32,854 bases of DNA from a virus: IMG/VR virus record IMGVR_UViG_3300013233_000439, positions 1 to 32,854 of that record; one strand, 5' to 3'. The notes beneath the pieces are model-generated. The model was not told where the DNA came from, did not search any database, and saw only the letters and a list, made by a program, of their open reading frames with translations. Positions 6,842 to 13,445 of the stretch are shown here, one piece after another. Every line of letters begins with the position of its first letter. Within the stretch, counting starts at the first letter, position 1. A program made the position numbers and the translations under genes.

Positions 6842-7345
6842 ATGACTAACACATTTTTTAATTCAAAAGAAGATTATCTATTATTCCGTAGCAATTTCGC
6901 AGCGGCGGTTAATCACAAAAACGCAAAATCAAAACTAACCCCTTGTGACGAATGGATCAGAGAAACTGATACATTTTTAGATGGCACTGGACAACATCGT
7001 GAAAAAGGATGGATGACTGGAGCACATTTCTTATTCTTGAACATAGTGCGTGGTCGGGAAATACACAAAGGGTTCACCCCAATAACAAACAAGACAAAAC
7101 TTCAAAATAGTAGTACAATCTGGAATGGATTAGACATTGCTGTTGACAATTTACACAATATTGTATCCATTGCCCACAAGTTAAATAGTGGACATAGTGT
7201 AAGTGACTGGGAACGTAAAGACTTGGACAAATTCCTTGAACCATTACTTGGAGATAATGATAAAAACAGCGAAATTTATGACATGTACCTTGCTGTTTTG
7301 AGAAAGATGATAATTACGAAAAATACCATACAGACTTTGGAATAG
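6842..7345 (+). CDS. conserved-looking phage protein, unknown function, frameshifted end
   Basis: 167 aa as read; no family recognised. It is soluble, with segments such as DEWIRETDTFLDGTGQHREKGW and ahead of it FRSNFAAAVNH. A strong Shine-Dalgarno (TTAGGAGAATATC before ATG) fixes the start. The last 13 codons probably are not the natural C-terminus: in the -1 frame coding-like sequence continues (TDFGIGLKIAKEMVKNSY, then YDEFMKIVKDIG) to a TAA at 7432-7434 that overlaps the next ATG as TAATG. The shift falls close to GAAAAAT at about 7318-7324. The full protein would be about 196 aa, either by -1 ribosomal slippage or because one base is missing from the A run. Confidence 0.65.
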   Translation: MTNTFFNSKEDYLLFRSNFAAAVNHKNAKSKLTPCDEWIRETDTFLDGTGQHREKGWMTGAHFLFLNIVRGREIHKGFTPITNKTKLQNSSTIWNGLDIAVDNLHNIVSIAHKLNSGHSVSDWERKDLDKFLEPLLGDNDKNSEIYDMYLAVLRKMIITKNTIQTLE

Positions 7346-7433
7346 GCTTAAAAATAGCCAAAGAAATGGTAAAAAATTCATATAAACCAACAAATTATGA
7401 CGAATTTATGAAAATCGTCAAGGATATAGGATA

Positions 7434-8051
7434 ATGCATACCAAAAAAGATTTTTTTAGGCTGCTTAGTGTAAAACATGAAGCAGACAGTTATATTATAT
7501 CAGTTTTTCGATATTGGCAGAAGGATAATGGTGTAGAAAAACCACCATATTATAAAACAGTGTCAATTGTTGGTTATCCGAAGGATGATTTAATAACTTT
7601 GCGGTTCGATAATAACGAAGAACTGGAATTTTCGCTTCCAGTCTCTTCTTTTCACGATAAAGATGATACCGAACACGCTGTTATGTTATGGTATAGTGAC
7701 TATTATGACGGTCCGATATCAGGACTTGCTGAATATAAAGGTAAAAAGGTATGGTACGAGTGGAATGGTAATACATTAGAACCATTAACTGACATGCGAA
7801 TTTATGACTTTTATGAACTTTCTTACGAAGAAGTTGTATATGAAGAAAGCTGGCATCAATTCTTCAGAGATAATGTTGGCCATCATTGTGATTTTGTTAA
7901 AGGAATGCACGGTAAGACAAACTATACAGAAGAATCTTTTGATAAATTTTACAAGGAAATGGAAAAAGAAGAACCACGCGACTATACTAAAAACAAAATA
8001 GTTGTAACCTTAGATGAAACGTTTATAGATCGTGGATATTCGAAGAAATAG
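7434..8051 (+). CDS. hypothetical acidic phage protein, 205 aa
   Basis: A 205-aa soluble protein rich in acidic and aromatic residues (MLWYSDYYDGPISGLAEY, KKVWYEWNGNTLEPLTDMR). No family recognised and no signal peptide or membrane segment. The central region looks like a small beta-rich domain; the end is charged (EMEKEEPRDYTKNK). Its ATG overlaps the TAA of the upstream gene when that gene is read through its frameshift, suggesting translational coupling. It ends in TAG, and a perfect promoter begins two bases later. If the phage CUA tRNA acts here, the protein gains 27 residues up to TGA at 8136-8138. Confidence 0.65.
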   Translation: MHTKKDFFRLLSVKHEADSYIISVFRYWQKDNGVEKPPYYKTVSIVGYPKDDLITLRFDNNEELEFSLPVSSFHDKDDTEHAVMLWYSDYYDGPISGLAEYKGKKVWYEWNGNTLEPLTDMRIYDFYELSYEEVVYEESWHQFFRDNVGHHCDFVKGMHGKTNYTEESFDKFYKEMEKEEPRDYTKNKIVVTLDETFIDRGYSKK

Positions 8052-8052
8052 G

Positions 8053-8119
8053 TTGACATAACCCATAAATCCATATATAATCCCATGATGCTAAATATAG
8101 TAAACATATATAGCATCAT
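8053..8119 (+). promoter_or_regulatory. consensus sigma70 promoter with 5' stabilising hairpin
   Basis: TTGACA (8053-8058), 17-base spacer and TATAAT (8076-8081) match the full sigma70 consensus. The transcript would begin near 8088, within a nine-pair stem (8085-8093 with 8111-8119). A 5' terminal stem followed by AAGGAG (8121-8126) eight bases before ATG is typical of stable, highly translated phage mRNA. Confidence 0.8.
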
Positions 8120-8134
8120 AAAGGAGAAATTGAA

Positions 8135-8722
8135 ATGACAAATGCAAGAGAATTCCCATCTATTTTACAATTAGATATCGGTGGTAATCCACAAAATTGG
8201 ATTACATACGAAGACGCGTGTTATCATGAAGCAAAAGATAATATAGCATGGTCTATGGGTGCTGTTGAATTTGATGTTTATGGTGGTACTTGTGCTGCCA
8301 CAGGTGAACGCAGCGTATTGACTATCAATACAATTATTGCTGTTCGTGGTGAAATGAATGACAAGGCAATGAAGCACTATAACCGTGTTCCATTAACAAA
8401 CAAGACCTTGTTCCGTCGTGACCAAAATATTTGTGGTTACTGTGGTGATCATTTCCACAAAGATAAGTTAACGCGTGACCACATTATTCCATCATCTCGT
8501 GGTGGTCCTAATAAGTGGCAGAACGTTGTAACTGCCTGTGAAGGTTGTAACAAACGCAAGGATAACCATCTTCTTGAAGAAATTAATATGGAATTGTTAT
8601 ATGTTCCACATGTACCTAACCGTGCAGAATGGTTGATTTTGAGAAACCGCAAGGTTTTGGCAGATCAAATGGATTTCTTAATGAAGCGTATTCCTAAAGA
8701 TTCGCGTTTACACGAAATGTAA
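8135..8722 (+). CDS. HNH endonuclease family protein
   Basis: A 195-aa protein with an HNH/treble-clef domain: NICGYCGDHF gives the first zinc pair, then LTRDHIIPSSRGG with the catalytic DH, WQNVVTACEGCNKRKDN with the Asn and second Cys pair. It resembles the widespread free HNH proteins of cyanobacteria, proteobacteria and phages, not the NUMOD-bearing homing nucleases elsewhere here. The N-terminal ~85 residues form a separate domain (SILQLDIGGNPQNWITYEDA; AATGERSVLTINTIIAVRG). It has its own strong promoter and a very good Shine-Dalgarno sequence, unlike the homing genes, so a phage housekeeping role such as host DNA degradation or packaging is plausible. The exact function is unknown. Confidence 0.85.
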   Translation: MTNAREFPSILQLDIGGNPQNWITYEDACYHEAKDNIAWSMGAVEFDVYGGTCAATGERSVLTINTIIAVRGEMNDKAMKHYNRVPLTNKTLFRRDQNICGYCGDHFHKDKLTRDHIIPSSRGGPNKWQNVVTACEGCNKRKDNHLLEEINMELLYVPHVPNRAEWLILRNRKVLADQMDFLMKRIPKDSRLHEM

Positions 8723-8727
8723 GTTGT

Positions 8728-8751
8728 ATTATGGGGATTTGTCCCCATAAT
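8728..8751 (+). terminator. hairpin after HNH gene
   Basis: A perfect ten-pair stem (arms 8728-8737 and 8742-8751, loop TTTG) three bases before the serine-anticodon tRNA. There is no U-tract, so it may be a weak terminator or an RNA-processing signal separating mRNA from tRNA. Confidence 0.5.
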
Positions 8752-8753
8752 TA

Positions 8754-8836
8754 GGAAGATGAAGTCGTAGTGGTATGACACCTGTCTCGAAAACAGGGGA
8801 TCCTTCGTGGTCAGGGTTCGACTCCCTCATCTTCCT
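8754..8836 (+). tRNA. tRNA-Ser(CGA), 8/4 Sec-like (allo-tRNA) architecture
   Basis: The acceptor pairs best as eight base pairs, GGAAGATG (8754-8761) with CATCTTCC (8828-8835); the T-stem then has only four pairs (AGGG/CCCT around TTCGACT). The D-stem can form six pairs (GTCGTA/TATGAC) around a GTGG loop. The anticodon arm is CCTGT/ACAGG around CTCGAAA, anticodon CGA (codon UCG). The long variable arm (GATC/GGTC around a UUCG-type loop) is that of tRNA-Ser. Read as ordinary 7/5, U8 would be missing and the T-stem would have a C-C mismatch. An 8-pair acceptor with 4-pair T-stem and 6-pair D-stem resembles tRNA-Sec and allo-tRNAs. Discriminator T, then CCG rather than CCA. Confidence 0.85.
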
Positions 8837-8859
8837 CCGATAATAAGAGATAAAATATA

Positions 8860-9249
8860 ATGAATAACGAAATTATAGTCGATGGTGATTATGAAGTTGT
8901 CGATGAAGATGAAGAAGTTTTAGTTAGTAGTTGTGGTCGTGAAGTTTTAACCACAGCCGATTTATCCGATGAAGATCTTGCGTTATTAGAAAAAACAGAA
9001 ATGTCCGAAGATCATGAAGATCTTAATATTGAATTAGATAAACCAAAAGGCAAGATGACGCAAAAAGAAGTCATAGATGCCATTAATGCAGCCGCGAAGA
9101 ATGGATTGATAAGTTCTAAACAAAAAGCTAAACTGAAGAACGAATTGGGTGTTCAGAAGTCTAACTTCACACACAAACAAGAAAGCAAATCTTCTAAGTC
9201 AAAAAAGCGCAAGCAACAGAAGACTGCCCGTAGAAAAAATAGAAAATAG
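8860..9249 (+). CDS. charge-segregated hypothetical protein, 129 aa
   Basis: The first ~70 residues are strongly acidic (DGDYEVVDEDEEV; LSDEDLALLEKTEMSEDHED). A middle helix, MTQKEVIDAINAAAKNGLI, resembles a small winged-helix or SAM-like piece, and the last ~40 are almost purely basic (SKSSKSKKRKQQKTARRKNRK). Such polarity suggests nucleic-acid or ribosome binding through the tail; that is inference. No family recognised. It lies between two tRNA genes: 23 bases after the serine-anticodon tRNA and five bases before tRNA-Arg. The stop is TAG directly upstream of a tRNA gene, so here amber is a true stop. Confidence 0.65.
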   Translation: MNNEIIVDGDYEVVDEDEEVLVSSCGREVLTTADLSDEDLALLEKTEMSEDHEDLNIELDKPKGKMTQKEVIDAINAAAKNGLISSKQKAKLKNELGVQKSNFTHKQESKSSKSKKRKQQKTARRKNRK

Positions 9250-9254
9250 AATAT

Positions 9255-9330
9255 GCCCCCGTAGCTCAAAAGGTAGAGCGAGTCTTTCCTAAAGATTCAG
9301 ATGCAGGTCCGATTCCTGTCGGGGGTTCCA
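9255..9330 (+). tRNA. tRNA-Arg(CCU)
   Basis: Canonical 7/5 cloverleaf: acceptor GCCCCCG/CGGGGGT (first pair G-U), T8-A9, D-arm GCTC/GAGC with GG in the loop, anticodon stem AGTCT/AGATT around TTCCTAA (anticodon CCU, codon AGG), five-base variable region, T-arm GCAGG/CCTGT with loop TCCGATT. Unlike the other tRNAs here it encodes CCA (9328-9330). AGG is usually rare in bacteria, so it may support rare-codon decoding. Confidence 0.92.
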
Positions 9331-9332
9331 AA

Positions 9333-9435
9333 AGTAGATGCTTTGCACAACAAAGAAGAATAGTGTCACTGGTTGCCCTTTTTAAGGGATGCTAGACCAT
9401 GAATAAATTGCAGATGTGATGATCCGCCATCTACT
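9333..9435 (+). ncRNA. 103-nt structured RNA of unknown family
   Basis: Two bases after the tRNA-Arg CCA begins an element closed by a perfect eight-pair stem, AGTAGATG (9333-9340) with CATCTACT (9428-9435). Inside are a CTTTG/CAAAG hairpin (9341-9355), a helix CACTGGT/ACCATG with one bulged base (9367-9373 with 9396-9401) and a CCCTT/AAGGG hairpin (9376-9388). It does not form a standard tRNA. Its 3' segment ATCCGCCATCT followed by ACTA resembles the tmRNA acceptor end at 24969-24985. It is probably co-transcribed with tRNA-Arg and released by tRNA processing. The function is unknown. Confidence 0.6.
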
Positions 9436-9473
9436 ATATTTTATAATACATAATAATAAGAAAGAGGAATAGT

Positions 9474-10049
9474 ATGTCTATATTAAGCGACTATATCAAA
9501 GGTGCCGTTAGCACCGAAAGCACAATACCAGAAGTAAAAGTAAATACAGAAATCCTATCAAACGTCATCGCAATGCACATAGCATCGGGAAACGTTCTCG
9601 ACCAAATAAAAAAACATGCTTTTTATGGTCGCGAGTACGACTACAATAAAATAGATGATCATTTGGTAGAAATAGCACAAAGCTTACAATCCTTAGTATC
9701 TTTTACATTTGAAGATCTTGAAAAAGAAACAATATTGGATATTGACCCCCGCGTATTTCATGCAATATTAGGTACTGCTACAGAATCTGTTGAATTGTTG
9801 GAGGCGCTGGAGTATACTGGTGGTGAAATGGACTTAATAAACATTGGTGAAGAATACGGTGACCTTAATTGGTACCAAGCAATTTTTTGTGACGCGGTTG
9901 GTGTTGAATGGGAAGTTATCCTTGATACAAACGCAGAAAAATTATTTAAAGCGAACAAAGCGCGTTATAAGGATGGTTTTACCAATAACGACGCCAATAA
10001 GCGAAATCTTGATGGTGAACGTGACGTATTATCGAGTAACCTAAAATAA
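9474..10049 (+). CDS. MazG-like NTP pyrophosphohydrolase
   Basis: A 191-aa all-alpha NTP-pyrophosphohydrolase-type protein. The predicted metal-binding helices are TATESVELLEAL (E-x-x-E-x-x-E pattern) near residue 103 and INIGEEYGDLNWYQAI (EE-x-x-D) near 124, followed by the phage-typical ending NAEKLFKANKARYKDGFTNNDANKR. Such enzymes remove pyrophosphate from (d)NTPs or related nucleotides; in phages they may remove modified nucleotides or lower alarmone levels. The N-terminal 80 residues are extra relative to minimal MazG. The start has AGAGG upstream (AAGAAAGAGGAATAGT before ATG). It is followed by the promoter of the PrkA operon, so it ends a unit. Confidence 0.75.
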   Translation: MSILSDYIKGAVSTESTIPEVKVNTEILSNVIAMHIASGNVLDQIKKHAFYGREYDYNKIDDHLVEIAQSLQSLVSFTFEDLEKETILDIDPRVFHAILGTATESVELLEALEYTGGEMDLINIGEEYGDLNWYQAIFCDAVGVEWEVILDTNAEKLFKANKARYKDGFTNNDANKRNLDGERDVLSSNLK

Positions 10050-10072
10050 ATGAAGAGTAACTTAAAAAGTTA

Positions 10073-10101
10073 TTGACTTATTTTTTTAATTATAATATAG
10101 T
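10073..10101 (+). promoter_or_regulatory. sigma70-type promoter of the PrkA operon
   Basis: TTGACT (10073-10078), 17-base AT-only spacer, TATAGT (10096-10101). It gives a leader of about 35 bases before the PrkA start. An alternative -10, TATAAT at 10091-10096, would leave a spacer of only 12. Confidence 0.7.
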
Positions 10102-10142
10102 TTTTTTGAAATAAATTTTAATCGTAAAAAGAAGAGGCTGAA

Positions 10143-12107
10143 ATGAGTATTTTCCAAAAGTATCAAGAACGATACGAAGACAAGCAAGCAGAAGAGATGT
10201 CCTTAGTAGAATATCTTGAACTTTGCAAAGAGGACAACGGCGGATACGCATCCGCAGCCGAAAGACTGTTAATGGCAATCGGCGAACCAACCGTAATAGA
10301 CACAAGAAACGATGAACGCCTAAGTAGAATCTTTTCTAATCGAAAAATAAAAACATACAAAGCATTCGAAGACTTTTATGGCATGGAAACTGCTATTCAG
10401 CAAATCGTTTCATTTTTGAAACATGCAGCACAAGGTCTTGAAGAAGAAAATCAAATCTTATACTTACTCGGTCCAGTTGGTGGTGGTAAGTCATCTTTAG
10501 CAGAACGCCTTAAAGAATTAATGCAGAATATTCCAATTTATGCACTTAAGGCATTCAATCCAAATGCAAAAGATGGACAGGGTCAATGGGAAATTTCACC
10601 ATTATATGAATCGCCACTTGGTTTGTTTGATATAGCAAAAGACAGTCAAGAACTGGCAGAAACCTATGGGGTTCCAAAACGTTACTTGAAATATATTCCT
10701 TCCCCGTGGGCAGTAAAACGTCTTCAGGAAATGGAAGGTGATATAACAAAATTTAAGGTCGTTAAGATTTGGCCAGACATTTTACAACAAGTTGGTATTA
10801 CTAAGGTAGAACCTGGCGATGAGAATAATCAAGACATTTCATCTTTGGTTGGTAAAGTAAATATCAGTCTACTTGATGAATTCGACCAGAACGATCCAGA
10901 TGCATATAAATTTGTTGGTGGCTTAAACGTTGCTTCACAAGGTATGATGGAATTTGTGGAAATGTTTAAAGCGCCATTGAAAATGTTGCACCCACTGTTG
11001 ACTGCTACACAAGAAGGTCACTACAATGGTACTGAACAATTTGGTGCTATTCCCTTCGGCGGAATCATCCTTGCACATAGCAATGAATCCGAATGGACAA
11101 CATTCCGAAATAACAAAAACAATGAAGCGTTCTTAGACCGTGTTAATATTGTTAAGGTTCCGTATTGCTTACGTACGACGGAAGAAACGGAAATTTATAA
11201 TAAACTAATCACAAAATCCGAATTAGTAAAAGCGCCTTGTGCACCAGGCACAGTGGAAATGATGGCGCAGTATTCTGTTATGACGCGATTATTGAAACCA
11301 GAAAACAGTTCCACATTTTCCAAGATGGAAATTTATGATGGTAAAAACTTAAAAGACAAAGATCCACAAGCTAAGTCTATGGAAGAATACAAAGACATGG
11401 CTGGTGTAGCAGAGGGAATGTCTGGTTCATCTACACGTTTTGCTTTCAAGATTTTGTCAAAAGTGTATAACTATGATTCAGAAGAAATAGCCGCAGACCC
11501 TATACATTTAATGTATATTCTCGAACAGCAAATTCTTCAAGAACAAATGAGTCAAGAAGAAGAAGAACGTTGTATTTCATTCATTAAAGGTGAATTGCAA
11601 CCACGCTATGCAGAATTCTTAGAAGATGAATTGCAAAAGGCATACTTAGAATCCTACCACGACTTCGGTCAGAATTTATTTGAACGCTATATTCAATTAG
11701 CAGACTTCTGGATTCAGGATAAGGATTACCGTGACCCTGACACTGGTACAATGTTTAATCGTGATATTCTTAACGAAGAACTCGAGAAAATTGAAAAACC
11801 AGCTGGTATTGGCAATCCAAAAGATTTTAGAAATGAAGTGGTAAACTTTGTGTTGCGAGCAGTAGCTAACAATGGTGGCAAACAGCCAGATTGGACAAGC
11901 TATCAAAAACTTTGTGAAGTAATTCAGAAGAAAATGTTCGCCAATACCGAAGAACTGTTACCTGTAATTTCATTCAGTAAGAAAGCCTCTTCTAATGAAG
12001 AAGAAAAGCATGAAGATTTTGTTTCCCGTATGATGGATAAGGGTTATACTGAAAAACAAGTTCGACGTGTGGTTGAATGGTTCCTCCGCTTTTCTAAAAA
12101 CAATTAA
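10143..12107 (+). CDS. prkA: serine protein kinase PrkA (YeaG)
   Basis: A 654-aa protein of full PrkA length. The N-terminal AAA+ module carries Walker A GPVGGGKSS (residues 110-118) and typical PrkA stretches (SIFQKYQERYED; DRVNIVKVPYCLRTTEE; GSSTRFAFKILSKVYNY). The C-terminal part is the kinase-like region, ending VRRVVEWFLRFSKNN. In enterobacteria YeaG forms an operon with YeaH and is induced under nitrogen starvation and stationary phase; in Bacillus PrkA affects sporulation. Here it is first of a complete three-gene set with YeaH and SpoVR under one promoter. A strong GNRA hairpin covers the stop codon. Phage copies may adjust the starved-cell programme, which is inference. The family call is firm. 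Confidence 0.95.
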   Translation: MSIFQKYQERYEDKQAEEMSLVEYLELCKEDNGGYASAAERLLMAIGEPTVIDTRNDERLSRIFSNRKIKTYKAFEDFYGMETAIQQIVSFLKHAAQGLEEENQILYLLGPVGGGKSSLAERLKELMQNIPIYALKAFNPNAKDGQGQWEISPLYESPLGLFDIAKDSQELAETYGVPKRYLKYIPSPWAVKRLQEMEGDITKFKVVKIWPDILQQVGITKVEPGDENNQDISSLVGKVNISLLDEFDQNDPDAYKFVGGLNVASQGMMEFVEMFKAPLKMLHPLLTATQEGHYNGTEQFGAIPFGGIILAHSNESEWTTFRNNKNNEAFLDRVNIVKVPYCLRTTEETEIYNKLITKSELVKAPCAPGTVEMMAQYSVMTRLLKPENSSTFSKMEIYDGKNLKDKDPQAKSMEEYKDMAGVAEGMSGSSTRFAFKILSKVYNYDSEEIAADPIHLMYILEQQILQEQMSQEEEERCISFIKGELQPRYAEFLEDELQKAYLESYHDFGQNLFERYIQLADFWIQDKDYRDPDTGTMFNRDILNEELEKIEKPAGIGNPKDFRNEVVNFVLRAVANNGGKQPDWTSYQKLCEVIQKKMFANTEELLPVISFSKKASSNEEEKHEDFVSRMMDKGYTEKQVRRVVEWFLRFSKNN

Positions 12108-12137
12108 TCGGTAGGGGGCGAAAGCCCCACGATTAAT
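12103..12137 (+). other. intercistronic GNRA hairpin
   Basis: A long stem, ATTAATCG (12103-12110) with CGATTAAT (12130-12137), continues as GGGGC/GCCCC capped by a GAAA tetraloop; four unpaired bases (GTAG) sit opposite one A. It overlaps the prkA stop codon and lacks a U-tract, so mRNA stabilisation or differential expression within the operon is likelier than termination. Confidence 0.65.
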
Positions 12138-12151
12138 ATTAGGATTTAAAT

Positions 12152-13441
12152 ATGGCTCATATAATTATAGACCGTAGAAAGAATTCGAAGGGCAAGAGTA
12201 CCACTAATCGCCAACGATTCTTGAAGCGTGTTAAAAAACAAGTAAGTGAAGCAGTACGTGATACTATTCGTGATGGTAAAGTCGGCGACATAATCAATAG
12301 CAAGGATAAGAAGATAAAAATTCCAGGCAAAGGATTAAGTCAACCAACTTTCAACCACGATTCAAAAGGCGGTATTCGTGATTCTGTTCGCCCAGGTAAC
12401 AAAGAATTTAATCAAGGCGACAGGATAAAACGTCCACCTGAAGGTGGTGGGGGTGCTGGCACCGATGGTTCACCAGATGGCATTGGCGAAGATGATTTTT
12501 CATTCCATTTAACCAAAGAAGAATTCCTTGATTTATTTTTCCAAGATCTTGAATTGCCAGATATGGTTAAAAAGGATATTGCCAAGCTAGACGAATGGGC
12601 ATATCAACGTGCAGGATTTTCCGTAGACGGCAATCAAAGTCGCCTCAATATTTTACAATCAATGCGTCATGCTGTTGGTCGTAAAATTAGTCTACGTGCA
12701 CCCAAGACCAAAAAGTTAAAAAAATTACGAAGAGAATTGGCTTCGTTGGAAGAACAACAACCAAAAAACGAAGAAACAAAAACACGTATTTTGGCAATCA
12801 ATGAAGAAATTGAAATTTTGTTACGCAAAATAAAAGCTATACCATTCTTAGATGATATGGATTTACGCTATAATCGTTGGGAAAAAGTACCAGTACCAAC
12901 TACACAAGCAGTTATGTTTGGTATTATGGATGTATCTGCATCTATGGGTGAATGGGAAAAAGAAATGGCTAAACGTTTCTTCATGTTGATGCTTTTATTC
13001 CTACATTACAATTATGAACGCGTTGATATAGTTTGGATTCGTCATCACGTTCAAGCAAAAGAAGTTGATGAAGATGAATTCTTTCATTCACAAGAAACTG
13101 GTGGCACTATCGTATCCTCTGCATTAACAATGATGCATGAAATAATCAAAGATCGGTATCCTACTAATGCGTGGAATATTTTTGGATGTCAAATATCGGA
13201 TGGTGATAACTGGCGCGAAGATAATATTGAAGCTTGTGAAATATTAAAAAATAATATTTTACCACTAAGTCAATATTTTGCTTATGTTGAAGTTGATCGT
13301 CGTCGCACTGCTGGTCAAAGTGATTTGTGGCAACCATATGAAGGTATTAAAGATTCTACCAAAAATATGGAAATGGCAATGATCAATGATGTGACAGAAA
13401 TATATCCTGTGTTTAGAACCCTATTTGAAAAAAAGGAATGA
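12152..13441 (+). CDS. yeaH: YeaH/YhbH family protein (DUF444)
   Basis: A 429-aa protein, length typical of the family (about 420). It has the conserved start (IIIDRRKNSKGKSTTNRQRF), a Gly-rich linker near residue 98-105, the FHLTKEEFLDLFFQDLELP segment and a von Willebrand A-like domain with metal-site motif DVSAS (residues 260-264, DVSASMGEWEK). The end (IYPVFRTLFEKKE) is also typical. In cells it works with PrkA/YeaG and SpoVR/YcgB, though the biochemical role is unclear. The start has AGGA in ATTAGGATTTAAAT before ATG. It stops four bases before the SpoVR ATG, and the SpoVR Shine-Dalgarno sequence lies within its last codons. Confidence 0.93.
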   Translation: MAHIIIDRRKNSKGKSTTNRQRFLKRVKKQVSEAVRDTIRDGKVGDIINSKDKKIKIPGKGLSQPTFNHDSKGGIRDSVRPGNKEFNQGDRIKRPPEGGGGAGTDGSPDGIGEDDFSFHLTKEEFLDLFFQDLELPDMVKKDIAKLDEWAYQRAGFSVDGNQSRLNILQSMRHAVGRKISLRAPKTKKLKKLRRELASLEEQQPKNEETKTRILAINEEIEILLRKIKAIPFLDDMDLRYNRWEKVPVPTTQAVMFGIMDVSASMGEWEKEMAKRFFMLMLLFLHYNYERVDIVWIRHHVQAKEVDEDEFFHSQETGGTIVSSALTMMHEIIKDRYPTNAWNIFGCQISDGDNWREDNIEACEILKNNILPLSQYFAYVEVDRRRTAGQSDLWQPYEGIKDSTKNMEMAMINDVTEIYPVFRTLFEKKE

Positions 13442-13445
13442 TAAT

